This document shows, piece after piece, positions 10,820-21,539 of a stretch of 64,000 nucleotides of DNA. A model generated the notes under the pieces. That model had not been told where the DNA came from, ran no database searches, and saw only the letters and a list, made by a program, of their open reading frames with translations. The translations under genes and the position numbers were made by a program. Origin of the DNA: Vitis vinifera (Eukaryota; Streptophyta; Magnoliopsida; Vitales; Vitaceae). How positions within the stretch are numbered: position 1 is the first letter of the stretch; each line of letters begins with the position of its first letter. Location of the stretch: NCBI RefSeq assembly GCF_030704535.1, contig NC_081808.1:15588001-15652000 (forward strand), written 5' to 3'.

Positions 10820-11999
10820 CTTCATCCTAACTTGACTCTTTACTTAATATTTCTTGTGTTATTAATATTTGATTATCTTCTTCTGATTCATAATCTTCAC
10901 TTGAATCATTATTTTCTTTATCAATTATTAGTTCTATCATTAAATTTTTGAGTTTATCACTTATTTCTAATGAATTGATCTTATTTTCTAATTGGCAATC
11001 TTTTGAGTAAAGTCATACTTTTCCACATTTATAGCATGTTGGTGTTTTCCTTTTTAGAGTTGATTTATTGGGATTTAATTTTACAAATTTCTTTTGGAAT
11101 TTTGACTATGTTGAAGGGTTTTTACCTTTTATATTACTTTGTTAATTTTTTCTTTTTGAATGGGCTATTATTGTATCATACCCATAATATGAACAAAAAT
11201 TTCCTAATTCTTTCTCACTATCTCTTGTTTTTCTTTTTTCATTCGACTCTTTAATTTGAGATTTGTGCAAAGAGTTAAACCTTCATTATTGATGAAAGTA
11301 ATTAATTCTCCATATGTTAATGACTCATAAGGAATTCTTCCATTATGAATATTTCTTATTCTTTGTCTAATCTTTTCAGCAAATAAAGTTGGTAAACTAG
11401 ATATAAACTTTTCTTTCTAATAATGACTTCTATAATCATGTCTTGACATAATTTTAACTAAAAACATATCCTTATACCACTTAAAATCTTGAAGTTTTGG
11501 ACATCTAAGATTATTAAGGATTTTAGAAGTTTTTTCTTGAAAATAGACTGGATCTCCTATAAAATGTTTTGTTACCACAAATATTTAAGTATTGACAGCG
11601 TCTTCTTCTTAAGTTTGGACTAATGTTCTTTCTTCTTTGATTATTGTCTTTTTTGCATTTAATATATATTCTCTATCATTTTGACTCAAATAATGATCCC
11701 ACCATCCTTTAAGCAAACCAGTGAATCCTATGACTAAGGCACCAGTAGCATGAAAATCAGAATTACTAGTCTTGATTTTTTAAGCATTAGCAGCCATCAT
11801 CATTTCATGAAGTAGATTAATTATTTGATGTTCACTCATTCCATCTATATTCATAAAAAATATTACCATCATAACTAGCAGCTAATTGATAATTTCTTTC
11901 TTTTAATTGAACGTTAGGAAAAGAGGGTTTTGAATAATAATTTTTTTTACTTGCAAAATTATTAGAAGTTGCATTGATTGTTGAGGGGGTTTTTAATTG
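10820..11999 (-). pseudogene. Caulimovirid capsid domain with broken zinc knuckle
   Basis: On the minus strand from 11999 down, capsid-like sequence reads through several stops and frame breaks, including a decayed CPKLQDFKWYKDMF block and LPTLFAEKIRQRIRN. Near 11010-11035 follows a zinc knuckle reading CYKCGKV-stop-LYSKDC: the expected Gly-His pair has become a stop and Leu. A Glu/Asp-rich acidic tail follows (about 10830-10930). Knuckle plus acidic tail is the usual capsid C-terminus in this family. The stretch 11163-11999 is repeated in inverted orientation at 12424-13258. Confidence 0.85.
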
Positions 12000-13258
12000 T
12001 TATTGAACAAAGTCCCATAATTTACAAAGATATTAGACAAGTTCAACAACAATTAAATTATACAAATCATTCTCTTCAACATTTAACTCAACAAATAACA
12101 AAAATTTCTCAATTTTTATTTTCTTTTGCTCCGGGAGGGAAGATAGGAGAAACATCTTCTTCAAAATTTTCTCCAAATGTACCATCATCATCATCATATT
12201 CTACTAAGCCTCTAGATCATCCTTTTATTATTCCTATAAATGTTGCAAAATCAAATATACAACTAGCTACACCAACAGAAACAATGTTAATAGAAATACA
12301 ACTTAGATTAGATAAACTTAGTATTAATGGAATTAATCAAAATAAGAATCAAATTCAAACTATAACAAAAGGAAAATCAGAAATCAATAAAATATAAGAA
12401 CAATTCAAAATGTCTCTGGATTCAATAGTTAAAACCCCCTCAATAATCAATGCGATTTCTAATAATTTTGTAAGTAGAAAAAATTATTATTCAAAACCCT
12501 CTTTCCCTGATGTTCAATTACAAGAAAAAAATTATCAATTAGCTGCTAGTTATGATGATAGTACTTTTTATGAATATAAACGGAATGAGTGAACATCAAA
12601 TAGTTAATCTACTTCATGAAATGATGATGACTGCTAATGCTTATAGAATCAAGACTAGTAATTCTGATTTTCATGCTGCTGGTGCCTTAGTCATAGGATT
12701 CACTAGTTTGCTTAAAGGATGATGGGATCATTATTTGAGTCAAAATGATAGAGAATATATATTAAATACAAAAAAGACAATAATTAAAGAAGAAGGAATA
12801 TCAGTCCAAACTTATGAAGATGACGTTGTCAATACTTTAATATTTGCGATGACAAAATATTTTATAGGAGATCCAGTCTATTTTCAAGAAAGAACTACTG
12901 AAATCTTTAATAATATTAGATGTCCAAAACTTTTAGATTTTAAGTGGTATAAGGATATATTTTTAGTTAAAGTTATGTCAGGACCGGATTGTGGAAGTCA
13001 TTATTGGAAAGAAAACTTTATATTTGGTTTACCAACTTTATTTGCTGAAAATGTTAGACAAAGATAAGAAATATCCATAATAGAAGAATTCCTTATGAGT
13101 CATTAACATATGGAGAATTAATTACTTTCATCAATAATGAAGGTTTAGCTCTTTGCACATACCTCAAATTAAAGAGTCAAATGAAAAAAGAAAAACAAGA
13201 TAGTAAGAAAGAATTAGAAAGTTTTTGTTCATATTATGGGTTTGATACAATAATAACC
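11163..13258. repeat. Large inverted repeat within viral capsid sequence
   Basis: Left arm 11163-11999 and right arm 12424-13258 are reverse complements of each other over about 835 bp, with scattered substitutions and small indels. For example, left-arm cattaacatatggagaatta (on the minus strand, near 11310-11330) matches the plus strand near 13103-13123. The spacer is about 424 bp (12000-12423) and carries viral coiled-coil sequence in plus orientation. Transcription through it would give a long hairpin RNA. Confidence 0.9.
12005..13258 (+). pseudogene. Caulimovirid pre-capsid and capsid fragment, plus orientation
   Basis: The plus strand reads a coiled-coil-like segment (DIRQVQQQLNYTNHSLQHL, about 12020-12075), a Ser-rich linker, then a capsid domain at about 12410-13258. 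Recognisable blocks are CPKLLDFKWYKDIF (near 12920) and GLPTLFAENVRQR (near 13030). Breaks include stops after 12395, near 12590 (a TGA with a frame change), at 12721 where the Trp-rich start of the core has a stop, and at 13065. The zinc knuckle is absent; at 13258 the sequence jumps to a different viral segment. This copy is less decayed than the minus-strand copy at 11163-11999. Confidence 0.85.
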
Positions 13259-14166
13259 TCTTCAAAAATTATACAACATACAGATGGTACTATTCAAATA
13301 GAATTTGGTCCAACTTCAAAATATTCATTTAATTAAGATTTTATTTCTACAAAATCTTCCACTTCAAATACAAACTTAAATAGTGTTGATTTTCCTAAAA
13401 AAATTCCTATTCCTGTATATCAACAACAAGAATCTCCTCCTATATCACTTACTCATTTTGATATGTATCATAATCAAGTTAACATTATTGATAAAAAAAA
13501 AATTATAAAAAGACTTATTTTACTCCTAATGTAGAATGGATAAAATCATATTATTTTTCTACTTACAATAATACCAAAAGAGCTTATTTTCAAACACTTC
13601 CTCCTCAAGCTAGAAATGCATTAGGAAAACAATATGAAAAATACATGAATCAAAAGAAAATGACTATTCCTTTTTTCTATTGGTTTTTCAAACTTAGAAA
13701 ACAAGAAAGCAACTCATAACCTTAAGAAATGAATAAGAACATCAATTAATAATAAAACACTTAGAAAATATTCAAAAAAGAATTTCAACAATAACCTTAG
13801 AATTAGGTTCTCAACCACCCTTAAATAATCATCAATTCAATTTTGATAATAATTCAATTTTTGCCTCACCTTTCAAAATTTCAAGAACCAAAGATGAACA
13901 AAGTCCCATAATTTATAAAGATATTAGACAAGTTCAACAACAATTAAATTATACAAATCATTCTCTTCAACATTTAACTCGACAAACAACAAAAATTTCT
14001 CAATTTTTGTTTTCTTCTACTCCAGGAGGGAAGATAGGAGAAACATCTTCTTCAAAATTTTCTCCAACTTTATTATCATTATCATCATATTCTGCTAAGC
14101 CTCTAGATTAACCTTTTATTATTCCTATAAATGCTGCAAAATCAAATATACAACTAGCTACACCAA
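13259..14166 (+). pseudogene. Caulimovirid polyprotein N-terminal modules, second copy
   Basis: After the capsid break the plus strand continues with a short stretch (HTDGTIQIEFGPTSKYSF, about 13275-13335), then WIKSYYFSTYNNTKRAYF and IPFFYWFFKLRK (about 13540-13700), and again the coiled-coil module found at 12005. The span 13896-14166 is a 271-bp direct repeat of 12005-12275 with few substitutions. The viral sequence ends exactly where the AT-rich host-type repeat starts (14166), in the middle of the module. Confidence 0.75.
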
Positions 14167-14464
14167 AAAACTACTTTATATTAAATTAAACATTGATTAA
14201 AAATATTTTGGTCTTTATCTCAAATTTTATCTTTAAATTAATTTAATTAATTCTAATTCTAAATAAAAACTAATTTTAGTTTTACACGATTTTGTTATTT
14301 ATACGACAAATAATAAATATTTTAATTTTTAAACTTTATCAATTACTTTCTAGTTCATTTCACTCTCAAATTTAAAAAAAATAAATCTATTATAAATTTT
14401 ATTTTATTTGAGTTTATAAAAAAAATAAATTTGTCACCAATATATTTTTTAGTTTATTAAATAA
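14166..14464. repeat. AT-rich direct repeat flanking the viral cluster
   Basis: Nearly the same sequence as 6005-6305 (shared anchors: ttaaattaaacattgattaa, tttacacgattttgttattt, accaatatattttttagttt) in the same orientation. It is not viral coding sequence. With the first copy it brackets the whole viral block. Confidence 0.8.
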
Positions 14465-15049
14465 TTTTTTTTTAAAAACAAATAGTTTTATTTTGTTTCA
14501 ATTTTTATTAGATAAACTTTAAAATTAAAAGTACTACTCTTTAATTTAAAATTTAATTGTAAAAGGAATAAAATATAAAAAAAATTAACTTAATTCCTTA
14601 TTTTACAATTAATTGGTATAAATTAAATTTGAAAAAAAAATTTATAGATTAAGAGATATAATTTTTTTATTATTAATAAATTTAAAATAAATAGTAATTA
14701 TTTGTGTAATAAATTTATTTATTTATTAATTATAAATGACAAAGAAATAGTGTAATTTGAAAAAAAAAATATTTCTTTAATAGTAATATAATATGCTTAA
14801 AACTACTATTGGTTAATCAATTTTTTATTAAGAAAAAAGCTCCTTCTATTAATAAAAATTTTGAGGGGAATAGAATATTTCATTTGTTTTAATTATTTCA
14901 AAATTTTAATCTATTTCAAAGAAAAAAAAGAAGAAAAAGAAAATCAAGAAATTATTTGTTAAGAAGCATAAATCCAACTAATAACAATCTTGCAATTCTA
15001 GGACTAACCTTGTCTTGGAATTAAATAGATTTATTATGAATATAAAAAA
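14465..15049. other. AT-rich spacer, nothing recognised
   Basis: Poly(A)/poly(T)-rich sequence without open frames or clear repeats. Confidence 0.5.
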
Positions 15050-15660
15050 CCAATAACTTGTATTGATATGTTCAAATGTTTTTAATACTAAGGGATTAAG
15101 ATAATTTAGTATCATGAATATAAAAAATAAATAACATTGTCCATATGAATAATAGCAAACCAACAAACATCCCAAAATCAATAAAGTATCAACCAAATCA
15201 CTTATATTGATATATTTAATTAGAAACAATGAAATGTTTTCAATATTAAACGATCAATGATCAATTACTATCATGAATACAAAAAACTAGTAATCTTGTC
15301 TATATGAATATTAACAAACTAACAAGCATCCTAACAATAAAAAAATAATATTAATTACTTATATTAATATGTTCAATCCTAAACAATCAAATGTTTTCAA
15401 ATGCTAAATGATCAAAGATCAACTACCATCATGAATACAAAAAATTAATACTTTATTAATAAAATACCAAACTAATCAACTTTCTAACAATCAACAAAAT
15501 AATAATGATGAATACCAATAAGCTTAAAATATTTAAATTCAATATTACTGGATGGTAACTTTAATACCAACAAACTATAGATCAACCTATGTCACTAATA
15601 TAAATAAACTAACAACCAACAAAAGTTAACATTATCAATATAAATAAACCAACAAGCAAC
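15050..15660. repeat. Degenerate tandem repeat, ~160-bp unit
   Basis: Three to four diverged units share the phrases tatattgatatgttcaa, tgttttcaatattaaa, atcatgaatacaaaaaa and aacaaactaacaagcatcc, beginning near 15059, 15200 and 15358, with a further weak unit near 15525. No coding potential; it abuts the decayed PMD gene. Confidence 0.55.
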
Positions 15661-15899
15661 AAAAGATCAATGTGTCTCATCGATTTATATTCAATAGAAT
15701 ATATAATAGTCACCAGTGTATGTCGCATGAAAACAACTTCCTTTGTCATTGTGGGAGTTGTTGACACCTTTTCAACTCTGGTTAATTTTTGGGACCATTT
15801 ATTATTGCTCCACATCCTTGTTCTTGTCCATGTCATTGACCTGAAACCTAAATCTCTTTGTGTTGTTTGGCAAGTGATTTGAGAAAGTATTGCATTTGT

Positions 15900-18060
15900 C
15901 TCACACGATAATCTATAAATGGATGCTTTAATAGCTATAGTGAGAAAACAACAAGTGGTGCTATAGGTGAAGTAGATGACACCTTGATATTAGAAGACAT
16001 AGGTAAGTGAAAGTAAGGTCCATCAAGATGAGAATACAGTAGCTTCTAGATGAATGATGTCCCAACATCTACCTGTATCATCCCCTCATCAATGGATGGA
16101 AGTGATGATGGGGGTAGTGGTTGCTTTAGTGGTGTAGAAAAAGTGAAGGTAGTGTGCTATAGAGGAGGGGATGCCATTAGAGATGATGAAAAAACTAGCG
16201 GTGCATCATTGATAGGAAAGTGTTAATCATGAGAAATATATTATTCTCTTATTCATACACCACCTCTAGTTTATACCCACCACCTTTAGTCTGTACCCCT
16301 CTACCTCTAGTCTATACCATTTCTTGTATTAATGACATTAAGGGGCAGGGGGATAAGCAAACTATCAACCTCATGTAAAGCCTTTAAAGTGGTTGCACAT
16401 AATTGTTGAATTTTGTTATGATGACCTATCAATAGAGTATCTAGACTAGTCTATTGATATATCTATTGCAAGTTGTGATTCTGTAAGAATTAGGAAAGTG
16501 ATGTTTTTCCAATAAGAAGAAAGTGGAATAATAAATAAAAGGACACTACAATTATCATTATATTAGATAATGATCTATGTGGAGTAACAAAAAGGTGAGT
16601 GATGGAATGATACCACACCATGTATGGATGGTTGCACCTAAAAGAAGTAGATGTTGGCTCAACCATAGTAAGATAATTGTGCCAAGTTGCCCACCTTTGA
16701 ATATAGTGACAATCAATAGTCATCTAATCCAAATTTTGTCAACCCCTCAAATCATATTTATGTAATCTCAGGTCTATATCACACTAGTTAAGAATACCCT
16801 ATAGTAACTTCAATTACCTCAATACATTATCAGGTCTATGCCATACCACTATGTGGAAAAAGATAAGGGGTGAGATAGTCCACCGCAAGTTGGAGGCAAT
16901 AGTACAATAATCTAGGACTCTAGAGATGACATCATTAGTATATGACTCATATAATCTGCAATTGAATTTTAAATGACACATAATTTAGTAATATTTTGAC
17001 TATAAATTGTTAAAAAAATTTATTCAAAAAAATAAATTTCTTACCTATTCTAGCATAAGTTGATCAAGTAGATGCCTATATTGAAACAACACATGCATAG
17101 ACATGACCAAAGTGATAAAAAACTCATCCTTCAAACTACAAGGTAAATTTATTAGAAGTCTGTATAAATTTTTATTTATGTATATTTGCTTCTACATATA
17201 TTATAACTAAGGTTGGCTACATATCACATGCCTAAAGGTAGTCTTGGTAGTACTCCATCATGTAGAGTTGAATGTAAGTGTAGAGGTTCTTTAAAGGGTA
17301 ATCTATCCCATGACCATAATTGTAACAAAATAAGAGGACTTGATATATCATATGCATCAATATGGGATGCTCGACACATCTCTCAATATAGCCAAGTTAG
17401 GTAAGAACTACACTAACTATAAGTACTAGTAACTTTAAAATCCTTAAGTAGTGGTAAACACATTAGGTGTACCTTATTATGTGATTTATCTGCGAAAAAA
17501 AAAATCTCTAATCAACTATAAGATGAATGCCTTAAGAAAACCTCCAATCAATTTAAGATGAATGCTCTAACATGGTGTTGCATCGACTTTACATCAACAT
17601 TGGGTGCCTATGAAGGAAAACGTTTTATCAACCAAGTCAGATAAAGTTTTTATTCAAATATATCTCAATCTTCAATCACTACTCCTAATAATGTAGCACA
17701 CATATTTCTCCAATCCAAGCATGTGCTACCACTAGCTACAACACCATCGATTGATAAGCCCACAATAATGATAACATCTTGAAGTGTGATGGTATACTTT
17801 CCCTGAGATATATGGAAAGTGTGGGTCTCAAGGCACCATCTCTATCTAGTTGTAATAAGGTGGTAATCTAATGAAATGAAGCTTAATCGAATAGTGCCAT
17901 AGAATCTATACTACTACAAATATAGTATTATGCGTGCATCTAAAACATTACTGTGATGAAAACAGGCCTCATGATATTGATGATAGAGCTTTCTAGTCTT
18001 GGATCCTACTCATAAAAGTGATGATCAATATGTTTCTTAGTTATATAGAATAAAACTATC
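15900..18060 (-). pseudogene. Decayed plant mobile domain (PMD/MAIN-like) gene
   Basis: Read on the minus strand, several plant mobile domain blocks appear in the right order: CLETHTFHISQGKYTITLQD with VGLSIDG (about 17740-17840), LTWLIKRF (near 17630), ASHIDAYD then PLILLQLWSWDRLP (about 17290-17380), and YMVWYHSITHLFVTP (about 16580-16630). Many stops and frame changes separate them. By family knowledge PMD proteins occur both as host genes (the MAIN/MAIL group, linked to silencing and genome stability) and as passengers in transposons. Here the domain lies just downstream of, and on the same strand as, a MULE transposase relic, so a transposon-borne copy is likely. Sequence below about 16500 (Thr/Ser-rich tail) is assigned by position only. 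Confidence 0.7.
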
Positions 18061-18239
18061 TAAAGATCCTAGATCAACGACAATGTATTCCTTGTATTAT
18101 TTAAATAATTTCATTAGTTTAGTACATGGGATTGCAATGGCATTTTGTGAAAATAAATCCATGTTCATGTTCAATTTTACAAAAAACTTCCACATGAATA
18201 GTAAAATTTTTCTTTATAACTTACAATATCATTAAGTGG

Positions 18240-21200
18240 TTATGTTAGAAGATTGTCCTCTATTGGGACATTTTCAACCATTGTGACCTTTTTGCTTATA
18301 AAGCCCACATTGAACTTTGACGTTTGGTTCTCCCCAATCCATTTCATTCATGATCCTTGAAGATCTTAGCTTCCATATCTCATGTAAAAGAGTCAGATTA
18401 GGATGAACAATTTGAAAATTAGGTTTTGGCCAATATGATTGAATTATGGTGCATAACAACAACCATATACATCCATCTTATAGTGTTTGTTAACAAACTA
18501 CTTATTATCAATCCTTGCGCGTGGATATACAACTAACACATGTGAACATGGGATACTAAATGACTGTCATTTATTACAAGTACATGTACTCCTTTCAACT
18601 TCATAATTTGTATATTGTTTTCTTTGTCCATATGAAATCCATGGGAAGTAATTGCCACTTCAAATATCTCATTTGAATGGTAAAATATTGTGACAATGTG
18701 TCCACTAGTCTTTGACTCAACGGTGTGCATAAGGCCAGTTCAATTCAACACTTAGATCCCAAATGATGACTTGTATTCTTGCATAACGATAAGAAATGAG
18801 ACATATGCCTTCTTTTTGCGTGGCTTAACTCCCTAATGTATATTGAAACCAAGACTAACTATCTATTGATTTTTCTTCAACTATTGCAAATGTAAGAGGG
18901 AATATATGACCATAAGTTGCTAGGAAACTCGAATTACTTTGTTCTTTGACCTTGGATTGAATGAGGAGCATGCAAACTACTTTAGGCTTATTTAGAAAGT
19001 ATTTAGTGGAAATAATAGCAATAAAAATCAAATGGAATAACAATTTGAAGAAGTAGAAACCATACCAAGATTTAGATTTTCCAAGATCAAATCTGTGTAG
19101 TGTACAACAAATCTAAAGTCATTGAAAATCTTGTTTACACATTAGTCTTCCACTCAATCTCTTCTCATACGTAACTAGAAGAGAAAAGTGTGGGTTTTTT
19201 TTTCTTTGGAGGGTGGTTAGGGTTTTATTTAAAGGCTGTCTCTAGAAAATGATAAGCAAAACTAAAATCTTAACCCTTAATAGGGGAATTTATAGGGTTT
19301 TATATGAGCTTAAGTAATTTAAGCCCAAATTAGCTTTGGGACATCCTAATTAATTAATTGGCCTTAATAATCTCTAATTAACTAATTAGCTCATACTACA
19401 AAGACAATTCATAAAATCTAATGCTCCTTGACATTTTTATCAAAATACCCTTATGAATACTTATGAACTAGAAACCCAAATCCCTTTAAAATAAACATGT
19501 CTTTATGTAATAGGAGCTCAAGCAAGGACTATTGGGACCCAGATAAAAATACTAGGTCCCCCAAAATCCAATTTTGAAGTTGATTTAACTTCTACTAAAG
19601 AGAATTAATTGCATTCTAATATCCTATGAAATTACAACGAACATAGCTTGAGTCCATTATCCACTGGATCTTGACTCCCCTTGAACTGATGATTGTAATA
19701 CAATAAGGTAGTGCTATCACCCATCAAGATTACCACTCTAATCCATGAGTTGTAGATCCTCCTTATTATGTGATCAATTGACATACTTTAGTTCTAAGGA
19801 GCATTTGACAGATTTCCACTAAAGAAAATGTTATGACCATTGTCTTCTTGATCACATGTCATTTGGATCACCTAAGAGGATACATCGTCTTAATATCATG
19901 AGATATCATGGTGTCTCTATTAAGAATCTCTATTATCACCAACCTCCATCAATAGTGATCCAATCCATAAGACATATGACTACTTTAGGGTTTCAACCAT
20001 AGGTTAAAGATTTCTGTTGATTTTGGCATAAGCTTAATACTCTCTAAGGTTAACAGTCCATGTGCTATAGTAGCTTGGTGAATCATGTCAAATGATAGTC
20101 TTATGTCAGGAGTCATCATAGGTCATGCCCATTATGCACCACATACACTAGTACACTCACCATGGGAAAACCATCTTGATGACCAAGACAAGTCATCTTT
20201 CAAATTAGGAGGTCATGCACTACATTTTCAAATGGATTGTCCAAATCCATGAATCGAGTGTGGACTACTCATCACTTTGCAAGGAACCTATGGCTTGGAT
20301 TTTCTGTGCAACTCCTAATGTGCCCAAGTCATGTACAATGCAAGTGATGTGAGTATGTATGCTCAAATAACCAATTAATGCATATGTGATAATAAATGGG
20401 AAACCAAGACACATAGATAAATAAATGTATAAATGAATATCAATTTATTATAACATGCCATGCTTTCTAGGGTTCAATCCTTACATCAACATCAATTGAT
20501 GTTACAATCAAAAGTTTCCCTATTTATGTTTCATATAAAAAAAGTACCATTTATTTGCATTATTGGTTTATAGTGCTTAAATCCTTCAACACATGCCTTA
20601 AAAGCCTAAAACACATGCATGAAACATACATTTCCATTTCAACCTACTAGTGTTGAGGTGTTCCAAAGGACATTAATCCCGAGTTTGGTTAGTTTAAGAA
20701 CACTCTTCAATGTAGGTAAAGCTTGGTAAGATTCATCCCAATTACCGAATATCCTTATGATTGTTTTTCCTCTTTGCTTCCCTAATCCCCCCATAATGAA
20801 CATTATAACCAAATTTATTTTTCACTATTTGATGCATGTAATGCAACAATTGAAGTGGTGTGATCACCTTGGACTACATCTTAAACTTTTGGTGTAATTA
20901 ATATGGAGTCTAATTGTAAGTGGTCTTGTGATAGTTTAGGATAAACGTAAGTATGAACACCTGTGTACTTTGTTATCTGAAAAAAATCATGAGTTTTATG
21001 TTGACATCCATGAAGCCTCTATTTACACTTCATTGCCCACATATCTAGCTCCAATTCAATGACAATCAAATGTTGATTTCTATGTATGAATAACATTCAA
21101 CAACATATTGTAAGTTTGTCATGCTCTCAAATTGCAAACCCTAAAACAATTCATTTGAATCATTCCAAAATCTAATGGGTGCTATCAAATCTTTATTAGT

Positions 21201-21510
21201 CATGGAGTTAAATATCACATCCTAATTCAATTGTCTAAATATTAAGGAAGGGATATCATATTCACCACCACCTTGCAAGGATGCATCATTTTCTATATTT
21301 TCATTATTCTTATTACCCTTCATATCCACAATATTCTTATTAACACCATTTTCATCAAAGAGCACCACATTGTCATCAACATTTCTAGGTAAGATATCAA
21401 CATAATTATAACCTATCATCATAACTAATTCAATTATCCTTGCAAAATCTACCTTAATTATAAGTTCCATTGTTGGCATCTTAGATCTAAGCAACGAAAA
21501 CAATACCAAA
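18240..21510 (-). pseudogene. Decayed Mutator-like (MULE) transposase, interrupted
   Basis: Minus-strand fragments appear in MULE order. The N-terminal part (21222-21509) is followed by LQFESMTNLQYVVECYS (near 21130), YPKLSQDHLQLDS (near 20920) and VEGFKHYKPIMQ (near 20600). The DDE-domain block GHIFPLTFAIVEEKSIDS lies at about 18858-18915, and MDKENNIQIMKLKGVHVLVI, a SWIM-type region with its Cys/His pattern decayed, at about 18570-18635. A C-terminal zinc knuckle at about 18240-18310 reads VQCGLYKQKGHNG with the second Cys changed to Tyr. The coding sequence is split between about 20485 and 18920 by an LTR-type insertion, and stops and shifts are frequent. Terminal inverted repeats were not found. 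By family knowledge the protein would be a nuclear transposase; this copy cannot be functional. Confidence 0.8.
18920..20485 (-). mobile_element. LTR-type insertion (probable solo LTR) inside the MULE
   Basis: About 1.56 kb interrupts the MULE DDE region. On the minus strand it starts TGTAAGGATTGAACCCTAG (20485 downward), has no coding capacity, and contains a core-promoter-like stretch ACCCTATAAATTCCCC (minus strand, 19283-19298) followed by a leader-like C/A-rich run, the usual arrangement of an LTR. A related sequence lies at 21540-22445. The inner end near 18920 and the target-site duplication could not be fixed, so solo-LTR status is inference. Confidence 0.6.
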
Positions 21511-21539
21511 TTTTCAAAAAATTGATCTTTAGGGTTAAA

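Larger units (their letters stand above)
6306..14166. mobile_element. Rearranged endogenous caulimovirid (pararetrovirus) cluster
   Basis: About 7.9 kb of decayed plant pararetrovirus sequence. Recognisable parts on the minus strand are protease and reverse transcriptase (6306-7330), the start of a polyprotein (7781-8467), a tRNA-Met-type primer-binding site (8691-8702), a leader/promoter stretch, a second ORF-like region (9282-10757) and a capsid domain with zinc knuckle (10820-11999). On the plus strand are capsid (12424-13258) and polyprotein N-terminal modules (13300-14166). All frames are broken by stops or shifts, so nothing here is likely to be infectious. Two-ORF layout, AT-rich target and plant host suggest Florendovirus, a genus known from integrated copies in many plants; that genus call is inference. 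The cluster holds at least three joined fragments, including a head-to-head junction. A ~300-bp direct repeat flanks it. Confidence 0.85.

Noticed and set aside
6005..14464. LTRs of a retrotransposon as explanation for the flanking ~300-bp repeats
   Set aside because: No PBS or polypurine tract adjoins them, ends are not TG/CA, and a third diverged copy lies in tandem at 5490-5790.
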